Part shown: positions 16,916 to 27,971 of the stretch, piece by piece | How positions within the stretch are numbered: position 1 is the first letter of the stretch | Layout: each line of letters starts with the position of its first letter | Assembly: GCF_016466415.2 (NCBI RefSeq) | Contig: NZ_CP066771.1 | Coordinates: forward strand, 1,550,001 to 1,614,000 | Length of the DNA: 64,000 nt | Origin: Ralstonia pickettii | GTDB lineage: Bacteria; Pseudomonadota; Gammaproteobacteria; Burkholderiales; Burkholderiaceae | Reading direction: 5' to 3' | Notes under the pieces: generated by a model | Database searches by the model: none | What the model saw: only the letters and a program-made list of their open reading frames with translations | What the model was told of the DNA's origin: nothing | Translations under genes and position numbers: made by a program

Positions 16916-17027
16916 GTATCCCTGCAAACAGGTGCGTTCAGTCTAGGCCCGCCAAAACTTGACCACAAGGCGGGCACGAATGGGGGACCATAGGCGGTGG
17001 GCATGATCTTCATCCAAAATGCAGCGC

Positions 17028-19436
17028 CTAAGGCACCTGCGCGCGCAACCGCAGCGCATTGGCAATCACTGACACCGAACTCAGGCTCATGGCCAATGCC
17101 GCGATCATCGGCGACAGCAGCCACCCCGTGAATGGATACAGCAGGCCAGCGGCCAGCGGGATGCCCAGCGCGTTGTAGACGAACGCAAATCCCAGGTTCT
17201 GTTTCATATTGGCAATGGTGGCTTGCGACAGTTCCCGCGCGCGCGCAAGACCGCGCAGGTCGCCCTTGACCAGCGTCACCTGGGCGCTGTGCATCGCCAC
17301 ATCGGTACCGGTTCCCATAGCGATGCCGACATCGGCTTTGGCCAGGGCTGGCGCATCGTTGATGCCGTCGCCGGCCATTGCCACCACGTGGCCTTCGGCT
17401 TGAAGTTTTGCGACCAGCGCCAGCTTGTCAGCCGGTTTGACCTCGCCGTGAAACTCCTCAATGCCAAGACGGCCGCCCACGGCTCGCGCTGTGGCGATGC
17501 TGTCGCCGCTGGCCATCACCACGCGAATCCCGGCCGCTTTGAGCGCCGCTAGCGCTTCGGGCGTGTTGGCCTTGATCGGGTCCGAGACCGCAAGCAGCCC
17601 CGCCAACTTCCGGTCAACGGCCAAGTACATGACGCTGGCGCCGCGCTGGCGCAAGGCATCGGCCTGCAGCGCCAACGGTTCGGTACTTACATGTTCCTGC
17701 CGCATCAGGGCAGCGTTGCCGAGGATGAGCTGGTCGCCGTCGACCTGACCCCGCACGCCCATGCCTGCATCTGCTGTGAATTGCTCCACTTTCCCCAAAG
17801 CCAGGCTGCGCTCGCGCGCCGCTGTGACAATGGTGGCCGCCAGCGGGTGTTCGCTGCCCTGGTCTAGACTCGCTGCTAGTCGGATCACTTCGATCTCAGT
17901 GAATGGGCCGACGCCTAGCGCCTGCTCGAAAGCCGGATGGCCCTCGGTCAGTGTGCCGGTCTTGTCGACGATCAGGGTGTCGACCTTGCGGAACTGCTCG
18001 ATGGCCGCCGCATCGCGGAACAGAATGCCCTGGGTTGCCGCCTTGCCGCTGGCCACCATGATCGACATCGGAGTCGCCAGCCCCAGCGCACATGGACAGG
18101 CGATGATCAGCACGGCCACCGCATGGACCAGCCCAAAGACCCAGCTCGGCTCGGGACCGAAGAATCCCCAACCAAAGAAAGCAAGCACGGCGATGGCCAC
18201 CACCACCAGCACGAACACGCCGGCCACCTGGTCCGCCATGCGCTGCATGGGCGCCTTCGAGCGCTGGGCCTGGGCCACCATCTGCACGATCTGCGACAGC
18301 ACCGTTTGGGCACCGACTTTTTCCGAGCGCATTACCAGGCTACCCGACGTATTGAGCGTGGCACCGATCACGTGGTCGCCAGGGCGCTTGGAAACGGGCA
18401 ATGGCTCACCGGTGATCATCGATTCGTTGATGGCGCTTGCTCCTTCGGTCACGACGCCATCGGTTGGCACCTTCTCGCCCGGTCGAATTCGCAGCAAGTC
18501 GCCGACATGCACGTGCGTGAGCGGAATATCCTCCTCGCTGCCATCCGGCTTGATGCGACGTGCCGTTTTGGGTGCCAGGCCAAGCAGCGACTTGATGGCG
18601 GCCGAAGTCTGCGAACGTGCCTTCAATTCGAAAATCTGGCCGAGCAGCGTCAGTGAAATGATGACGGCAGCGGCTTCGAAGTAGACCGCAATGCGGCCAT
18701 GCACTACAAAGCTGCGGGGAAACAGCTCGGGCGCAACAGTGGCCGCAACGCTGTATATGAAGGCCGCGCCGGTGCCCAGGCCAATCAGCGTCCACATGTT
18801 CGGGCTGCGGTTGCGGAACGACTGCAGGCATCGGGCATAGATGGGGAAGCCGGCCCACAAGACCACGGGCGTGGACAAGGCAAGCTCTACCCAGCCTTGC
18901 GCCGCCGGAGCCACTCCCTTGACACGCCCCCCCAGCATCACCAGCGCTACGACGGCGATCGTCAGCGGCAAAGTCCACCAGAAGCGTCGGCGGAACGCGG
19001 CGAGTTCGGGATTCTCATCCGCTTCCAGACTCGGCATCGCCGGCTCAAGCGCCATGCCGCACTTTGGGCAACTCCCCGGATGGTCCTGACGGATCTCGGG
19101 GTGCATGGGGCAGGTGTAGACGGTGTCCGGCGCCGCGTTGGCAGTGTCAGCAGCGGAGGCGACATGAGGATGCGTGTACCGCGTGGGGTCCGCCTCGAAC
19201 TTCTGCTGGCATGCTGCGCCGCAGAAGCTGTATCGGGTCCCCGCGTAGCTTGACTGGTACGGCGTATTGGGCTTGACCGTCATCCCGCACACCGGGTCCC
19301 GTTCCTCAGTGGCGGTCACGAGTGTCAGTCGGGTCGCCGTGGCATGTTGGTGGCCCCCACCTTGGGCACGCTCCGGCTCGCCGTCGTGCCCGGGCGCAGG
19401 GGATGACATATGCGGATGCTGTTGTTGGTCGCTCAT
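17028..19436 (-). CDS. copF: Cu(I)-exporting P1B-type ATPase, CopF/CopA-like
   Basis: An 802-residue P-type ATPase. The N-terminus is His-rich, then has a YHS-type domain (DPVCG 47-51, FCGAAC 71-76) and a heavy-metal-binding domain (YTCPMHP 107-113, CPKCGMAL 123-130) in place of classical HMA domains. The membrane site is CPC (447-449) and the phosphorylated residue is D491 in DKTGT. YN and MSLSS motifs in the last two helices mark the Cu(I)/Ag(I) class (P1B-1). It pumps Cu(I) from the cytoplasm to the periplasm. It lies 12 bp after cueR in one operon. Confidence 0.93.
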   Translation of the reverse strand: MSDQQQHPHMSSPAPGHDGEPERAQGGGHQHATATRLTLVTATEERDPVCGMTVKPNTPYQSSYAGTRYSFCGAACQQKFEADPTRYTHPHVASAADTANAAPDTVYTCPMHPEIRQDHPGSCPKCGMALEPAMPSLEADENPELAAFRRRFWWTLPLTIAVVALVMLGGRVKGVAPAAQGWVELALSTPVVLWAGFPIYARCLQSFRNRSPNMWTLIGLGTGAAFIYSVAATVAPELFPRSFVVHGRIAVYFEAAAVIISLTLLGQIFELKARSQTSAAIKSLLGLAPKTARRIKPDGSEEDIPLTHVHVGDLLRIRPGEKVPTDGVVTEGASAINESMITGEPLPVSKRPGDHVIGATLNTSGSLVMRSEKVGAQTVLSQIVQMVAQAQRSKAPMQRMADQVAGVFVLVVVAIAVLAFFGWGFFGPEPSWVFGLVHAVAVLIIACPCALGLATPMSIMVASGKAATQGILFRDAAAIEQFRKVDTLIVDKTGTLTEGHPAFEQALGVGPFTEIEVIRLAASLDQGSEHPLAATIVTAARERSLALGKVEQFTADAGMGVRGQVDGDQLILGNAALMRQEHVSTEPLALQADALRQRGASVMYLAVDRKLAGLLAVSDPIKANTPEALAALKAAGIRVVMASGDSIATARAVGGRLGIEEFHGEVKPADKLALVAKLQAEGHVVAMAGDGINDAPALAKADVGIAMGTGTDVAMHSAQVTLVKGDLRGLARARELSQATIANMKQNLGFAFVYNALGIPLAAGLLYPFTGWLLSPMIAALAMSLSSVSVIANALRLRAQVP

Positions 19437-19448
19437 TTTCGCGGCGCC

Positions 19449-19877
19449 TCAATGCCTTGTGGCCTGTGGTGCGGGCAACTGCCGTGGGGCAGCGCTGCCG
19501 ATGGCCTCCAGGATCGGGCAGTCGGGGCGATCGTTGCCATCACAATGCTGCGCCAGATACCGCAGGGTGTCCCGCATGCCGCTGAGCGCGGCAATCCGGG
19601 CGTCCAGTTCCTGAATGCGCTGCAACGCGATGGCCTTGACCGCCGCGCTCGCGCGCCGCTTGTTTTGCCACAACCCAAGCAGCTCTCGAATCTGCACCAT
19701 GGAGAAACCCAACGCCCGCGCACGCCCGATGAAGCGCAGGGTGTGGATGTCGTTTTCACGATACATCCGGTAGTTCCCCTCACTCCGGTCAGCCGAAGCG
19801 ACCAAGCCAATACTTTCGTAGTAGCGGATCATTTTGGCCGAGACGCCGGAGACGCTCGCGGCTTGTCCGATATTCAT
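19449..19877 (-). CDS. cueR: MerR-family copper-responsive regulator, CueR-like
   Basis: A 142-residue MerR protein starting MNIGQAASVSGVSAKMIRYYE at 19877, with GAGGAG upstream; a longer frame from 19952 is rejected. The winged-helix domain is followed by a dimerisation helix and the metal-binding loop HCDGNDRPDCPIL, where two Cys separated by seven residues match the Cu(I) site of CueR. It probably activates its own operon with copF from the operator at 19975-20005. Confidence 0.9.
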   Translation of the reverse strand: MNIGQAASVSGVSAKMIRYYESIGLVASADRSEGNYRMYRENDIHTLRFIGRARALGFSMVQIRELLGLWQNKRRASAAVKAIALQRIQELDARIAALSGMRDTLRYLAQHCDGNDRPDCPILEAIGSAAPRQLPAPQATRH

Positions 19878-19974
19878 GGCGTGCTCCTCGCTTCGTGTGC
19901 GCATAGCACCTTCGGTATCCCGTGCTCGTAACATCTTCCGCGGGACCGACACGTACCCAAATCTTCACGGTTTC

Positions 19975-20005
19975 ACGCTACACCCTTCCCAAATGGGAAG
20001 GTCAA
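19975..20005 (-). promoter_or_regulatory. CueR-type promoter with 19-bp spacer
   Basis: On the minus strand TTGACC (20005-20000) and TAGCGT (19980-19975) are separated by exactly 19 bp that contain the dyad CTTCCCATTTGGGAAGG. The long spacer and dyad are typical of MerR-family activated promoters. It lies about 98 bp upstream of cueR and points toward cueR-copF. Confidence 0.8.
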
Positions 20006-20095
20006 GGACGGTGCCATCGTGCTTTTGCCCGATGGCGATACGGGCGGTTGATCCCGCTTTCCGCGCAGTTGCATCGCGAGCAAAAAACGGTATCC

Positions 20096-20530
20096 TTGCG
20101 AAAATCCTGCCACTGCAAAGAACCCTTGCGTCACACGCCACGCCGGCATCCTTTCTTCGCCGGCATCCTCCTGCTGGTTTTTCTGACAGTTCAACTGGCA
20201 GCGACGGCTTACGCCTGTGCCGGCAGCCAGTACCAGATGGGCGGTGGCGAGGCAAAGGCAACTCTGACCGAATCGTGCGCTGACATGGCCGATCACGGTA
20301 GCAGCCAGGACAAGGACAACGGCGCGCTTTGCCTAGCCCACTGCCAGGCCGACTCCAAGAGCGCCGACCATGTCGCACCGCAACTGCCGGTGTTTTTGCC
20401 GGTGCTGGCCGGCGTCATCGCGCCGACGCCCGTGGTCCATGCCGATGTCCGTGCTGTGCTGCGTGCCGAGGTAACAGCGCGCGCTCCCCCGCCTCCGCTG
20501 GCCATTCTCTACTGCAGTTTCCAAACGTAG
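20096..20530 (+). CDS. CusD/SilD-like small exported protein preceding the cus operon
   Basis: The reading carries a signal-like helix (FFAGILLLVFLTVQLAATAYA) followed by a Cys/His-containing segment (SCADMADHG; ALCLAHCQADS) and a Pro/Ala-rich C-terminus. I suggest the TTG at 20096 as start (144 residues), since upstream residues overlap the CueR promoter, but the start is uncertain. It lies 71 bp before cusC in the same direction. Cupriavidus cusDCBAF and silDCBA clusters have a small gene at this position, hence the tentative name. Confidence 0.55.
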   Translation: MRKSCHCKEPLRHTPRRHPFFAGILLLVFLTVQLAATAYACAGSQYQMGGGEAKATLTESCADMADHGSSQDKDNGALCLAHCQADSKSADHVAPQLPVFLPVLAGVIAPTPVVHADVRAVLRAEVTARAPPPPLAILYCSFQT

Positions 20531-20601
20531 CCTCCAGACCGACGTCATCCAATGTTTCCCCTCTCTAGACTGGGGGAGCTGTCGTCGTTCTTGGAGGCTT
20601 T

Positions 20602-21903
20602 ATGCTTTTTCCTCGTCGCCTGACGCTGGCGTTGCTTTGCGCGCCTGCTTTCGGCATCGCGATGTCGCATGCCGCGACCTCGCAATCCGTCCCTCCGCTT
20701 TCCGTTGAGGAAACTGTCGCGCTCGCCACTGCGCATGCCAGCGATGCGGAGTCCTCTCGAGGGACCATCGAAGCTGCGACGCAGATGGCGGTCGCCGCGG
20801 GCCAACTGCCGGACCCCATACTCAAGTTCGGACTCAACAACGTGCCGGTCAACGGCCCCGACCAGTTTTCGATCAGCCGGGACTTCATGACCATGCGCTC
20901 CATCAGCGTGATGCAGGAGTTCACACGTGGGGACAAACGCCGCGCCAAGGCTGCACGCTTCGAGGCTGAGGCGGCATCTGCTGAAGCACAGCGCGCCGTT
21001 GGCCTCGCCAACGTGCAGCGCAACGCCGTCGGTGCGTGGCTGGACCGCTGGTATGCCGAACAGACCGGCACGTTGCTAGGCCACCATGACCACCCGTTGG
21101 AACTCGCGTTGCAGGCGGCGACTGCCGCGTATCGCAGTGGACGGGGCACGCGCGCCGACGTGCTGGCGATGGAGCTGGAAATCCAGAAGCTGCACGATCG
21201 CCTGGACGAAAACCGCGCTGCCGTGGCGACCAGCACCGTCGCGCTGGAGCGCTGGGTTGGCCCGGCCGCCAACCGCCCGCTCTCCGAACCCCCACATCTC
21301 GATGCCCCCCCGCCGGTCGAGCGGTTGGTGCGCGGGGACCTGGATGCCGTGCCCGAGATCACCGCCGCGCAGCGCGAGGTGGGGCTGGCCGAGAGCGAGA
21401 TCCGGGCCGCTGCGCAAGCAAAGAAGCCGGATGTCACTGTCGAGTTGATGTACAGCCAGCGCGGCTCCGCATTCTCGAACATGGGCTCCGTGAACGTCAG
21501 TTTTCCGCTGCCTTGGGACCAAGGCAACCGGCAGGACCGCGAAGTGGCGGCCAGGCTGGCGCAAGCCCAGGCAGCTCGCGCCAAGTCCGAAATCCTCCGG
21601 CGCGATACCCAGGCCATGGTCGGCGCCAAGCTCGCCGAGCTGCAGCGCAATCTCGAGCGGCTCAAGCGCTACGACGAGAAGACTCTGCCGCTCGCCAGCA
21701 CGCAGGCGGAAGCGGCCCTGACCGCCTACCGGGCCAATACCGGATCGCTGCTGGCCGTGGCCGAGGCCAATCACCGAGCCATCGATACGGAATTAGAACG
21801 GCTCGCGTTGGAAGCCAAGACGGCCAAGCTGTGGGCGGACCTGACCTTCCTGGTTCCGCTGCCCACCGCGCAGACCGAGTCCGCCATCAAGGAACGCAAA
21901 TGA
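20602..21903 (+). CDS. cusC: Outer-membrane efflux channel, CusC/SilC-like
   Basis: A 433-residue TolC-family protein with a signal peptide (LTLALLCAPAFGIAMSHAA) and two helical repeats (SVEETVALATAHASDAES near the N-terminus; ARLAQAQAARAKSEILRRD in the second half). GGAGG lies about 6 bases before the ATG. Its stop overlaps the cusB start (ATGA). It is the outer-membrane part of a Cu(I)/Ag(I) RND efflux complex. Confidence 0.88.
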   Translation: MLFPRRLTLALLCAPAFGIAMSHAATSQSVPPLSVEETVALATAHASDAESSRGTIEAATQMAVAAGQLPDPILKFGLNNVPVNGPDQFSISRDFMTMRSISVMQEFTRGDKRRAKAARFEAEAASAEAQRAVGLANVQRNAVGAWLDRWYAEQTGTLLGHHDHPLELALQAATAAYRSGRGTRADVLAMELEIQKLHDRLDENRAAVATSTVALERWVGPAANRPLSEPPHLDAPPPVERLVRGDLDAVPEITAAQREVGLAESEIRAAAQAKKPDVTVELMYSQRGSAFSNMGSVNVSFPLPWDQGNRQDREVAARLAQAQAARAKSEILRRDTQAMVGAKLAELQRNLERLKRYDEKTLPLASTQAEAALTAYRANTGSLLAVAEANHRAIDTELERLALEAKTAKLWADLTFLVPLPTAQTESAIKERK

Positions 21904-23435
21904 AAAAACAGGTCATTGCAACGGCCGCGGGGCTCGTTCTTGTCGGGACCGCCATCTACGGCGCCTACCGGGTCGGCGTCAACCAGGGGGGCCGGTCGAC
22001 ACCATCGTCGATGCCGGCCAGCCCGGCCTCCAGCCTCGGGGCCGGCGACATCGATCCCAAGACCGGTAAGAAGGTGCTGTACTGGCACGACCCTATGGTG
22101 CCGGGGCAGCGCTTCGACAAGCCAGGCAAATCCCCCTTCATGGACATGCAACTGGTGCCCGTCTACGCCGAGGGGGATAGCGGTGCCAGCGGCATCACGG
22201 TTGATAGCCGTGTCGCGCAAAACCTCGGCATCCGCACGGCCGAGGTCAAGGCCGGCCGGTTGAGCGCGGTGCTGGAGGCGCCCGGCAACATCGCCATCGA
22301 CGAACGCAGCGTGCAAGTGATCCAGGCGCGCACGAACGCCTTCGTCCAGCACGTTGCGGTCAGGGCAACCCTCGACCCCGTGCGGCGTGGGCAGGCACTG
22401 GTGACGCTGTATTCGCCGGACTGGGTGGCGGCCCAGGAAGAGTATCTGGCCGTGTTGCACCAGTCGGCACACGGTCAGGCCGATCTCGCCAGCGCGGCCA
22501 AGGCGCGCATGCTGCAAGCCGGCATGACGCCGGGTCAGGTCAGCGCGGTCGAGGCATCCGGACGGCTGCAGCCCAGTGTAGGTATCGCAAGCCCAATCGA
22601 TGGCATCGTGACCGAGGTCGCGGTGCGGGACGGGATGACGGTCTCCCCCGGCATGACGCTGTTCCGCTTGGCCGACTTGAGCCAGGTCTGGGTGGTTGCC
22701 GAGGTGCCGGAAGGCCAGGCTCGCACCATCTCGCCGGGCCTGGCGGTCAAGGTGCTGCCGACCGGGGCAGCCGAGCCCCTGGTCGGCAAGGTCGACACTG
22801 TGTTGCCCGACGTCAACCCGGCGACGCGGACCATCAAGGTGCGCATCATCCTGCCCAACAAGGGCCGGCACCTGTTGCCGGGCATGTTTGCTACGGTCCG
22901 CTTTGACAGCGGTGAGCAGCAGGATGTGTTGACCCTCCCGTTGGAGGCCGTCATCCGTACCGGTCAGCGCAGCATTGTCATGGTCGATGGTGGCCAGGCG
23001 GGCTTTGTGGCCACCGAGATCAAGACCGGGCGCGAGGCCGCCGGCATGGTCGAAATCCTAGCGGGCCTCAAGGCTGGCCAGAAAGTGGTCACCTCCGGCC
23101 AGTTCCTGATCGATTCGGAAGCCAGCCTGCGCGGCACCACCGAGCGCATGGCGGCACCGGCTGCGGCCTCCGCGCCCGCAGCAGCCACCACCGAGCACGA
23201 AGGCGTCGGCCGCATCGAGGCCGTCACGGGTGAAGGCCTAACGATCTCGCATGGGCCGATTCCATCGATTCAGTGGGGTGCCATGACGATGGAATTCGGG
23301 GCGCCGTCGGCAGGCCTGCCGAAGGGCCTGAAGCCGGGCGACCGGGTGCGGTTCCGCTTCCACCTGGACAAGGACGGCATGGCGGTCCTCTCCTCCGTCG
23401 CGTCCGCCAGCACGGATCAGGGAGGCAAGCCATGA
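21900..23435 (+). CDS. cusB: RND periplasmic adaptor, CusB/SilB-like, with fused CusF-like domain
   Basis: A 511-residue adaptor. After an N-terminal anchor comes a heavy-metal-binding segment ([20 protein letters not shown]) typical of CusB, then the hairpin, lipoyl and barrel regions. From about residue 440 a CusF-like metal chaperone domain is fused. It carries H451, W459, M462 and M464 ([17 protein letters not shown]), the same spacing as the H/W/M/M site of E. coli CusF. The start at 21900 overlaps the cusC stop, and the stop overlaps the cusA start by 4 bases. Confidence 0.9.
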   Translation: MKKQVIATAAGLVLVGTAIYGAYRVGVNQGGRSTPSSMPASPASSLGAGDIDPKTGKKVLYWHDPMVPGQRFDKPGKSPFMDMQLVPVYAEGDSGASGITVDSRVAQNLGIRTAEVKAGRLSAVLEAPGNIAIDERSVQVIQARTNAFVQHVAVRATLDPVRRGQALVTLYSPDWVAAQEEYLAVLHQSAHGQADLASAAKARMLQAGMTPGQVSAVEASGRLQPSVGIASPIDGIVTEVAVRDGMTVSPGMTLFRLADLSQVWVVAEVPEGQARTISPGLAVKVLPTGAAEPLVGKVDTVLPDVNPATRTIKVRIILPNKGRHLLPGMFATVRFDSGEQQDVLTLPLEAVIRTGQRSIVMVDGGQAGFVATEIKTGREAAGMVEILAGLKAGQKVVTSGQFLIDSEASLRGTTERMAAPAAASAPAAATTEHEGVGRIEAVTGEGLTISHGPIPSIQWGAMTMEFGAPSAGLPKGLKPGDRVRFRFHLDKDGMAVLSSVASASTDQGGKP

Positions 23436-26400
23436 TCGCCCGGCTAATTCTGGCGTCCATCCGCAACCGCTTCCTGATCCTGCTGGCGACGCTGATGCTG
23501 ACCGCGTGGGGATTGTGGGCCGTGCGTAGCACGCCGCTCGATGCGCTGCCCGACCTGTCGGACGTGCAGGTCATCATCCGCACACCGTTTCCCGGCCAGG
23601 CGCCGCAGATCGTGGAGAACCAGGTCACCTATCCGCTGACCACCACCATGCTGTCGGTGCCGGGCGCCAAGACCGTGCGCGGCTATTCGTTCTTCGGTGA
23701 CTCCTTCGTCTACGTGCTGTTTGAGGATGGCACCGACCTGTATTGGGCACGCTCGCGCGTGCTGGAATACCTGAACCAGGTGCAGTCCCGCCTGCCTGCC
23801 GCCGCCAAGCCCGCACTGGGCCCCGACGCAACCGGCGTGGGTTGGATCTACGAGTACGCGCTGGTGGACAAGAGCGGCCAGCACGACCTCAGCCAACTGC
23901 GCGCGCTGCAGGACTGGTTCCTGCGCTTCGAGCTCAAGTCGCTGCCCAATGTGGCCGAGGTGGCTTCGCTCGGCGGGATGGTCAAGCAGTTCCAGGTCGT
24001 CCTCATGCCGGATCGGTTACGCGCCTACAACCTGTCCCAAGCCAAAGTACTGGCGGCGCTCAAGGCGGCCAACCAGGAGACCGGTGGTTCGGTGCTGGAA
24101 CTGGGCGAGGCAGAGTACATGGTCCGTGCCAGTGGCTACCTGAAGACGCTCGACGACTTCCGGCAGATTCCGCTGGTGACCAGCGATGCCGGCATTCCTG
24201 TGCGGCTGGGCGACGTCGCCACGCTCCAACTCGGCCCAGAGATGCGACGCGGCATTGCCGATCTCGACGGCCAGGGTGAAGTCGCCGGCGGTGTCATCGT
24301 GATGCGCTCCGGCAAGAACGCGCTGGAAACCATCGAAGCCGTCAAGGCCAAGCTCGCCACGCTGCAGAAGAGCCTGCCAGCCGGTGTCGAGATCGTGCCG
24401 ACCTACGACCGTTCCGCGCTGATCAACCGCGCGGTGGAGAACCTGACGCACAAGCTGCTCGAGGAATTCATCGTCGTCGCGCTGGTGTGCCTGGTGTTCC
24501 TGTTCCACTTGCGCTCGGCGCTGGTCGCGATCGTTTCGCTGCCGCTGGGCGTGCTCGCCGCCTTCCTGGTGATGCGCTATCAGGGCGTCAATGCCAACAT
24601 CATGTCGCTGGGCGGCATCGCCATCGCCGTCGGCGCCATGGTCGACGCGGCCGTGGTCATGATCGAAAACGCGCACAAGCACCTGGAGCATTGGCATGCG
24701 GACAATCCCGGCCGCAACCTGACGGGGCACGAGCGCTGGAGCGTGATCGGCGAATCGGCGGCGGAAGTGGGTCCGGCGCTGTTCTTTTCGCTGCTGATCA
24801 TCACGCTGTCGTTCATTCCGGTGTTCACGCTGGAGGCACAGGAAGGACGGTTGTTCTCGCCACTGGCTTTCACCAAGACCTACTCGATGGCCGCTGCCGC
24901 AGGGCTGTCCGTGACGCTGGTGCCGGTGCTGATGGGCTACCTGATCCGCGGGCGCATCCCGACCGAGCAATCGAATCCGCTCAGCCGCTGGCTGATCCGG
25001 CTTTATCAACCGGTGTTGGCCAGAGTGCTGGCGTATCCCAAGACGACGGTTGTCATCGCCGCTGTGCTGCTTGCAGCCACGGCCTGGCCGATCCTGCGCA
25101 CGGGCGGTGAATTCATGCCGCCGCTGGACGAGGGCGACCTGTTGTACATGCCGTCGGCGCTGCCGGGGTTGTCAGCGGGCAAGGCCGCCCAACTGCTGCA
25201 ACAGACCGATCGCCTGATCAAGACCGTGCCGGAGGTCGCCAGCGTGTTCGGCAAGGCCGGCCGCGCCGACACCGCCACCGATCCGGCCCCCATCGAGATG
25301 TTCGAGACCACCATCCAGTTCAAGCCGCACGACCAATGGCGGCCCGGCATGACGACCGACAAGCTTGTGGAAGAACTGGACCGCGTGGTCAAGGTGCCGG
25401 GACTGTCCAACATCTGGGTGCCACCGATCCGCAACCGAATCGACATGCTCGCTACCGGCATCAAGAGCCCGGTCGGCATCAAGGTGGCGGGCGCAGACTT
25501 GAAGGAGATCGACCAACTGACCACGCGGATCGAGGAGGCAGTCAAGACCGTACCGGGGGTCACGTCCGCGCTGGCCGAACGCCTGTCCGGCGGGCGCTAC
25601 GTCGACGTCGATATCGACCGAATGGCTGCGGGACGGTATGGGCTCAATATCGAAGACGTACAGAGCATCGTGTCGTCAGCCGTCGGCGGAGACAACGTGG
25701 GCGAAGTGGTCGATGGCCTGGCCCGGTTCCCGATCAACATGCGTTACCCACGGGACTACCGCGACTCGGTCGAGCAACTGCGCAGCCTGCCGATCGTCAC
25801 CGACCGCGGCCAGCAGATCACGCTGTCTGACGTCGCTCGTATCCAGGTCGTGCAGGGGCCGCCGATGTTGCGCAGCGAGAACGCCCGCTTGTCCGGCTGG
25901 GTGTACGTGGACATCCGCGGACGCGATTTGCGCTCGGCGGTACAGGACATGCAAGCGGCCGTGGCCAAGGCGGTGCCCATGCCGGCTGGCTACGCGCTGA
26001 GCTGGTCCGGTCAGTTCGAATATCTCGAGCGTGCCAGCGCCAAGCTGAAGGTGGTGGTGCCGTTCACCCTACTGATCATCTTCGTGCTGCTGTACCTCGT
26101 GTTCGGCCGCATCGACGAGGCGCTGCTCATCATGGGCACACTGCCGTTGGCGCTGATTGGCGGCTTCTGGCTGCTCTATCTACTGGGCTACAACCTGTCG
26201 GTGGCCGGGATCGTTGGCTTCATCGCGCTGGCCGGCGTGGCGGCCGAGTTCGGCGTGATCATGCTGCTCTACCTCAAGCAGGCTTGGTCGGAGCGGCAGG
26301 AGGCTGGCCAGAACACCACACCTGCGCTGCTGGAAGCCATTCAAGAGGGCGCGGTGCTGCGGGTGCGCCCGAAGGCCATGACGGTCGCCGTCATCCTAGC

Positions 26401-26599
26401 CGGTCTGATTCCGATCATGTGGGCGCACGGTACCGGTTCCGAGATCATGCAGCGCATTGCCGCCCCGATGGTCGGCGGCATGCTCACCGCCCCCTTGCTA
26501 TCCCTGTTTGTCGTTCCTGCTGTTTACCTGCTGCTACGCAAGCGCGGCAGGGGGCAATCCATTCCCCAACCACCCTCTCATGACGAGGTCTCACGATGA
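23432..26599 (+). CDS. cusA: Cu(I)/Ag(I) RND efflux pump, CusA/SilA-like
   Basis: A 1055-residue RND protein. The fourth membrane helix reads [20 protein letters not shown], the signature of the monovalent (Cus/Sil) class, in contrast to the DFG motif of the CzcA at 6.4-9.6 kb. It drives proton-coupled export of Cu(I)/Ag(I) from the periplasm. The ATG at 23432, with GGAGG upstream, was chosen over a longer frame that runs back through the end of cusB. It overlaps both cusB and cusF by 4 bases. Confidence 0.93.
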   Translation: MIARLILASIRNRFLILLATLMLTAWGLWAVRSTPLDALPDLSDVQVIIRTPFPGQAPQIVENQVTYPLTTTMLSVPGAKTVRGYSFFGDSFVYVLFEDGTDLYWARSRVLEYLNQVQSRLPAAAKPALGPDATGVGWIYEYALVDKSGQHDLSQLRALQDWFLRFELKSLPNVAEVASLGGMVKQFQVVLMPDRLRAYNLSQAKVLAALKAANQETGGSVLELGEAEYMVRASGYLKTLDDFRQIPLVTSDAGIPVRLGDVATLQLGPEMRRGIADLDGQGEVAGGVIVMRSGKNALETIEAVKAKLATLQKSLPAGVEIVPTYDRSALINRAVENLTHKLLEEFIVVALVCLVFLFHLRSALVAIVSLPLGVLAAFLVMRYQGVNANIMSLGGIAIAVGAMVDAAVVMIENAHKHLEHWHADNPGRNLTGHERWSVIGESAAEVGPALFFSLLIITLSFIPVFTLEAQEGRLFSPLAFTKTYSMAAAAGLSVTLVPVLMGYLIRGRIPTEQSNPLSRWLIRLYQPVLARVLAYPKTTVVIAAVLLAATAWPILRTGGEFMPPLDEGDLLYMPSALPGLSAGKAAQLLQQTDRLIKTVPEVASVFGKAGRADTATDPAPIEMFETTIQFKPHDQWRPGMTTDKLVEELDRVVKVPGLSNIWVPPIRNRIDMLATGIKSPVGIKVAGADLKEIDQLTTRIEEAVKTVPGVTSALAERLSGGRYVDVDIDRMAAGRYGLNIEDVQSIVSSAVGGDNVGEVVDGLARFPINMRYPRDYRDSVEQLRSLPIVTDRGQQITLSDVARIQVVQGPPMLRSENARLSGWVYVDIRGRDLRSAVQDMQAAVAKAVPMPAGYALSWSGQFEYLERASAKLKVVVPFTLLIIFVLLYLVFGRIDEALLIMGTLPLALIGGFWLLYLLGYNLSVAGIVGFIALAGVAAEFGVIMLLYLKQAWSERQEAGQNTTPALLEAIQEGAVLRVRPKAMTVAVILAGLIPIMWAHGTGSEIMQRIAAPMVGGMLTAPLLSLFVVPAVYLLLRKRGRGQSIPQPPSHDEVSR

Positions 26600-26934
26600 A
26601 ATACGGTTCCGCTGTTGTATTCGCTCTGACGCTGGCGTCGGCGCCCGCCGCCTTTGCGGCTACGTCGATGGAGGGCATGGACATGAAGCCGGCAGGTCAA
26701 GCCAAGCAGGCATCCAAGCCCGTCGCGGCGGAGGTCCGCAAGGTGTACCTCGACACCGGCAAGATCACGCTCAAGCACGGCCCCATCGACAACCTCGGTA
26801 TGGGCGCCATGACGATGACGTTTGCCGTCAAGGACAAGGCATCACTGCAGCACTTCAAGGAGGGCCAAGCGGTGTGGGCTGTCTTTGATATGGTCGACGG
26901 TCAGCCGACCGTGATCGATTTGCGGAGCAAGTAA
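26596..26934 (+). CDS. cusF: CusF-like periplasmic metallochaperone with Met in place of Trp
   Basis: A 112-residue exported protein with a signal peptide ([17 protein letters not shown]) and a CusF-type OB fold. The metal-site region is [18 protein letters not shown]61, M72 and M74 match the E. coli H36, M47 and M49 positions, but the residue at the Trp44 position is M69. CusF carries Cu(I)/Ag(I) to the CusCBA pump. The gene overlaps cusA by 4 bases and ends the operon. Confidence 0.88.
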   Translation: MKYGSAVVFALTLASAPAAFAATSMEGMDMKPAGQAKQASKPVAAEVRKVYLDTGKITLKHGPIDNLGMGAMTMTFAVKDKASLQHFKEGQAVWAVFDMVDGQPTVIDLRSK

Positions 26935-27001
26935 GAGCAAGCCGTCGGTGGTGCGCGGCCCTTCAGTCGTGCGCCGCCACATGCGTCCGGGTTGAAATGA
27001 C

Positions 27002-27526
27002 TCACTTCGCCGGTGCTGGTGGCCCCATCCAGTATTGCTGGTTCCACATCATGTTGTTCATCATCTGCTGCTGCATATTCAGGTACTGATCGGTCATGTA
27101 CTGGCGTTGCCGAAGCTGCTCGGGCGTCAGGTTGGAGTAGTAACCGCCCATGTGCCCCCAACCGCCGCCACAACATCCCCGGCCGCCCATTCCCATCATT
27201 CCGGGGCCCATCATGCCGTATCCCATCATGCCCGGCCCCCACATACCGTGCATCGCGGTCATCGCGCTCTGCATCGTGGCCCAGTGCTGTTGCAACAGCC
27301 GCTGCCGCTCCTGAGGGTCCTGTGTTTGGCGAATCTGGTCCATTTGCGCCTGCATCACCTTCATCTGCTCCTGGACCTGCGCCAGTTGCTTGTCGAATTC
27401 AGCAGTGTTGGGCGCCGCAGCGGGGGCGCTTTTCTTGGTTGGCGTACTCTGCGCGACGGCGCTTACTGGCACCAACTGGCTGCCTAGAGCAAGGCCAGCG
27501 ATGACAGCAACAACGATTTTTTTCAT
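27002..27526 (-). CDS. Met/Gly-rich periplasmic protein
   Basis: A 174-residue protein with a signal peptide (KKIVVAVIAGLALGSQLVPVSAVA). An amphipathic helix (DKQLAQVQEQMKVMQAQMDQ) is followed by a dense Met/Gly/Trp stretch (GMMGYGMMGPGMMG; GCCGGGWGHMGG) and a Met/Gln-rich C-terminus. The composition suggests soft-metal (Cu/Ag) binding; the helical parts recall Spy/CpxP-like chaperones but without a firm match. It converges on cusF with a 67-bp gap. Confidence 0.75.
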   Translation of the reverse strand: MKKIVVAVIAGLALGSQLVPVSAVAQSTPTKKSAPAAAPNTAEFDKQLAQVQEQMKVMQAQMDQIRQTQDPQERQRLLQQHWATMQSAMTAMHGMWGPGMMGYGMMGPGMMGMGGRGCCGGGWGHMGGYYSNLTPEQLRQRQYMTDQYLNMQQQMMNNMMWNQQYWMGPPAPAK

Positions 27527-27971
27527 GATGTGTCTCCTGACACCGAACGATGATGAACAGGCCGAAATCTCTGCACCCAGCCTGTTTTCATAATGTTCGT
27601 CCTGGCTTTATTCGACTTGATGTCGGTCAACTGAGCACGCTTAGAAGCTCAAGTGTGCAAATGTGTCGAGGGAGGGATACCGGCACCGTCGTTTCGTCCA
27701 AGAATCCGTGCCAGCCATGATTGGCACGGCAGCCTTTCGACGCCGAGATCAGCGAACGAAGAATCCGTTTCCTGGGTGCCGAATCCGTAGCGGCGTCCTC
27801 CGCCGCTCGACTCGACCATTGGTCATCTTTTCAAATCAGTAGCTTAAGTTGAGATGTGGCGGATTTTTCGCGAATCCAGGCCGACGTTCACATAGGCGGA
27901 AGGAGTGATTCTCCCTTCGGGTCGTGCATGGCATAATGAATGCGAATAACTCTCATTAACAAAACGCACAC
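27527..27971. other. Non-coding stretch between cargo modules
   Basis: 445 bp with no supported gene. It holds the upstream region of the Met/Gly-rich gene on the minus strand and the Fur-box promoter of the NRAMP gene at its right end. It probably marks a junction between separately acquired modules. Confidence 0.6.
27939..27957 (+). promoter_or_regulatory. Fur-box-like operator upstream of the NRAMP gene
   Basis: AATGCGAATAACTCTCATT ends 14 bp before the ATG. The spacing of the AAT/ATT elements matches the 19-bp Fur box. A CATAAT that could be a -10 element overlaps its left edge, so iron-bound Fur would block transcription. Confidence 0.65.

Noticed and set aside
20555-20580. TCCCC / GGGGA dyad upstream of cusC as a CueR operator
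   Set aside because: The arms and spacing do not match the CueR site seen at 19975-20005, and no promoter elements of the right spacing flank it.
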